NCBI GenBank assembly: GCA_050256555.1
Contig: JBBWWC010000005.1
Coordinates: 1 to 7,725 of the forward strand
Direction: 5' to 3'
Length of the DNA stretch: 7,725 nucleotides
Source of the DNA: UBA1146 sp050256555
Lineage (GTDB): Bacteria; Planctomycetota; UBA8108; UBA1146
Below, piece by piece: positions 6,475-7,725 of this stretch. Each line of letters opens with the position of its first letter. The first letter of the stretch is position 1. Under the pieces are notes generated by a model, which saw nothing but the letters and a program-made list of their open reading frames with translations, searched no databases and was not told the origin of the DNA. Position numbers and translations under genes: made by a program.

Positions 6475-7139
6475 TCCCGCGGAATCCTCTCCATTATTCT
6501 CGAAACCACCTGTTCCAGATCGAGCATGGTGGTATCGATCAATTCTGCATCGTGCGCCGCCTTCAAAGGCGAAACGTCTCTTTCACTGTCAAAGGCATCA
6601 CGCCTGAGAAGTTTCTGTTGTACTTCATCGAGAGTGAGATCCTCGCCGAGGCGGTCCCTGAACTCGAGCTGTCTCCTTCTGGCCCGCTCCTCTGCAGAAG
6701 CGGTGAGGAAAATCTTCACCGGAGCATCCGGGAACACCACGGTTCCCATATCGCGCCCCTCTGCGAAAACAGGTCTATCGGCCGGCAAGCTTCTCTGCAG
6801 AGCAAGTACTGCCGATCTCACTTCTGGATCATCCGAGACGTGGTGAATTTCACCTGTCACTCTGGACGAATACAAAACATCTCCAGGATCAGAACCATCC
6901 ACCTCGACCCGAAAGGCTTCGGAAGATGCAACGATCTCCAGTGGATGCTCTGCCAACACCGACAGCACGTGTTCCCGATCAGGAAACACGACACCCTGCT
7001 TTAGCGCCAACCACGTCAGTGCCCGATAAACACGGCCACTGGAGAACATACGTCCTCCGCAGCGTGCTGCTAATTCACGAGCAACACTACTCTTGCCGCA
7101 GCCGGCAGAACCATCGATGGTCGCGATCTGCAGATCCAA
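6441..7139 (-). CDS. cmk: Cytidylate kinase (CMP/dCMP kinase)
   Basis: This enzyme phosphorylates CMP and dCMP with ATP to CDP and dCDP in the cytoplasm. The 232 aa length matches the family (227 in E. coli). The P-loop is GSAGCGKSS (residues 10-18). The CMP-binding element reads SSGRVYR (33-39), where E. coli has DSGAIYR, so the acidic residue is replaced by Ser but the following Ser and the Arg remain. EGRDMGTVVFPDAPVKIFL (127-145) and RRDAFDSERDVSPLKAAHDAELIDTT (179-204) match the family closely, including the LID arginines. The start is TTG at 7139, with GGAGG (7149-7145) 5 nt upstream. An ATG 5 nt upstream of that TTG is out of frame. The 3' end overlaps plsC by 34 bp, and rpsA is the next gene, a widely conserved association of cmk with rpsA. 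Confidence 0.95.
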   Translation of the reverse strand: MDLQIATIDGSAGCGKSSVARELAARCGGRMFSSGRVYRALTWLALKQGVVFPDREHVLSVLAEHPLEIVASSEAFRVEVDGSDPGDVLYSSRVTGEIHHVSDDPEVRSAVLALQRSLPADRPVFAEGRDMGTVVFPDAPVKIFLTASAEERARRRQLEFRDRLGEDLTLDEVQQKLLRRDAFDSERDVSPLKAAHDAELIDTTMLDLEQVVSRIMERIPRDWNRGATGSTS

Positions 7140-7233
7140 GCCATCCTCCCGGGTTCAGATCATGTCACCGAACCCTATAGATCCCGCGGACCTTCCAGGA
7201 GCCTCCGCACAGGATCGACACAAGCCATATAAA
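7140..7233 (-). other. Short intergenic gap between the membrane protein gene and cmk
   Basis: These 94 bp hold the cmk ribosome-binding site and a weak 5-bp stem (GCGGA/TCCGC, 13-nt loop) that has no T run, so no terminator is supported. AT-rich TTTATATGG and TCTATAGGG stretches could be -10 elements, but no good -35 box is spaced correctly. Read-through from the upstream gene into cmk is therefore likely but unproven. Confidence 0.4.
7144..7150 (-). promoter_or_regulatory. Shine-Dalgarno site that supports the TTG start of cmk
   Basis: GGGAGGA on the minus strand ends 4 nt before the TTG at 7139. It is the strongest ribosome-binding site in the window and supports a non-ATG start. The nearby ATG is out of frame with Cmk. 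Confidence 0.65.
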
Positions 7234-7725
7234 CTAGGGATCCAGGGAGAGTTGCGCAAGTTCATCCAGGGCCACCGGGTCGGTTTTCTCGACCTGTCTG
7301 GCACCGCTTCCGGGCCATAAACTCCACCCCAGTCCCAGCGCCATCATCACCAGCAAAGGCATCGAGGCGATTCCTGACCCCAAACAGGCTCCGATCCCGG
7401 TCAGTACCAGGTATACAAAATAAACCCACTCGGCCAGTGTAGGACGCCTGGAACCGGCTGCCTGGGCACTTTTGGGGGTTCTTTCGAAGACCTTCACCCG
7501 CCCCCCGAGCCCGTCGAAGACCGCCTGTGAAACATGCCAGCAGAGACCCAGCCCCAGGATCATCAGCCCCCACAATTCGACGATACGGGAACCGAGATTC
7601 TTACGATCGACCGCCAGATAAAAAAGACCGATGCTGACGGTCGCTGCCAGAAAGAAGATCAAATCCAACGATTCTGCACCGGCCAGTGGTAACTCACCGT
7701 ATTCAGGATGGGCATTCCAGAGCAG
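7234..7725 (-). CDS. C-terminal part of a multi-pass membrane protein, probably a family 2 glycosyltransferase (partial)
   Basis: The frame is open to the window edge: 19 further codons (LLWNAHPEYGELPLAGAESL, ending before the TTG at 7668) precede any in-window start, so the gene continues outside and at least 163 aa are seen. Four hydrophobic segments are visible: IFFLAATVSIGLFYLAV, LWGLMILGLGLCWHVSQAV, VYFVYLVLTGIGACLGSGI and MPLLVMMALGLGWSLWP. Between the second and third lies a loop reading VFDGLGGRVKVFERTPKS. A loop of the form LEGLLG...FVRTPK between membrane segments, followed by a helix pair ending near PFLLLF, is what I recall from the C-termini of CesA-like family 2 glycosyltransferases, which make or export surface polysaccharides. 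That assignment is by pattern only, since the catalytic domain would lie outside the window. The last 25 residues are polar and acidic. cmk follows 94 bp downstream. Confidence 0.6.
   Translation of the reverse strand: MLWNAHPEYGELPLAGAESLDLIFFLAATVSIGLFYLAVDRKNLGSRIVELWGLMILGLGLCWHVSQAVFDGLGGRVKVFERTPKSAQAAGSRRPTLAEWVYFVYLVLTGIGACLGSGIASMPLLVMMALGLGWSLWPGSGARQVEKTDPVALDELAQLSLDP

Noticed and set aside
6160..6846. A 228-codon open frame on the plus strand, opposite plsC and cmk
   Set aside because: It covers the confident Cmk and PlsC coding regions in antisense, with low-complexity Ser/Arg-rich content and no domain.

Overview
The window looks like an ordinary bacterial chromosome segment carrying housekeeping genes. 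Two gene blocks face each other tail to tail and are packed with almost no spare DNA. Shine-Dalgarno sequences precede most genes, there is no mobile element, and base composition looks even. The best lineage guess is Planctomycetota or a related group. It rests on the glycine-rich SGGGRTL loop and YGDHVH segment of PurN, the PGGSADDG/ASAG type of ClpP, and the cmk-plsC-rpsA order. This is family-level recollection, not a search result, so it is tentative.

Plus strand, left end (1-1299): a ClpP-type serine peptidase (42-662) is followed after 40 bp by a PurN-type glycinamide ribonucleotide formyltransferase (703-1299). The purN stop codon meets the stop codon of the convergent tyrS inside a single CTAG palindrome.

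Minus strand, right end to middle (7725 down to 1296): the order of transcription is a membrane protein that resembles the C-terminal end of a family 2 glycosyltransferase (cut by the window edge), cmk, plsC, rpsA, an uncharacterised membrane-anchored protein, and tyrS. cmk and plsC overlap by 34 bp and both appear to start with TTG. rpsA has the longest leader (about 176 bp after plsC), with a possible -10 element and two mutually exclusive hairpins. The unknown gene and tyrS are 1 bp apart, so they are probably translationally coupled. Functionally the block joins pyrimidine nucleotide supply (Cmk), phospholipid synthesis (PlsC), translation initiation (S1) and tRNA charging (TyrRS).

No novel multi-gene system is visible. 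The points worth a second look are small: 27-bp tandem repeats in the 3' ends of the two adjacent genes plsC and rpsA, whose unrelated proteins both end in ESQGS; the rpsA leader; the unknown protein between rpsA and tyrS; and the divergent ClpP. No gene-free stretch exceeds 300 bp, and no tRNA, rRNA, CRISPR array or insertion sequence was seen.
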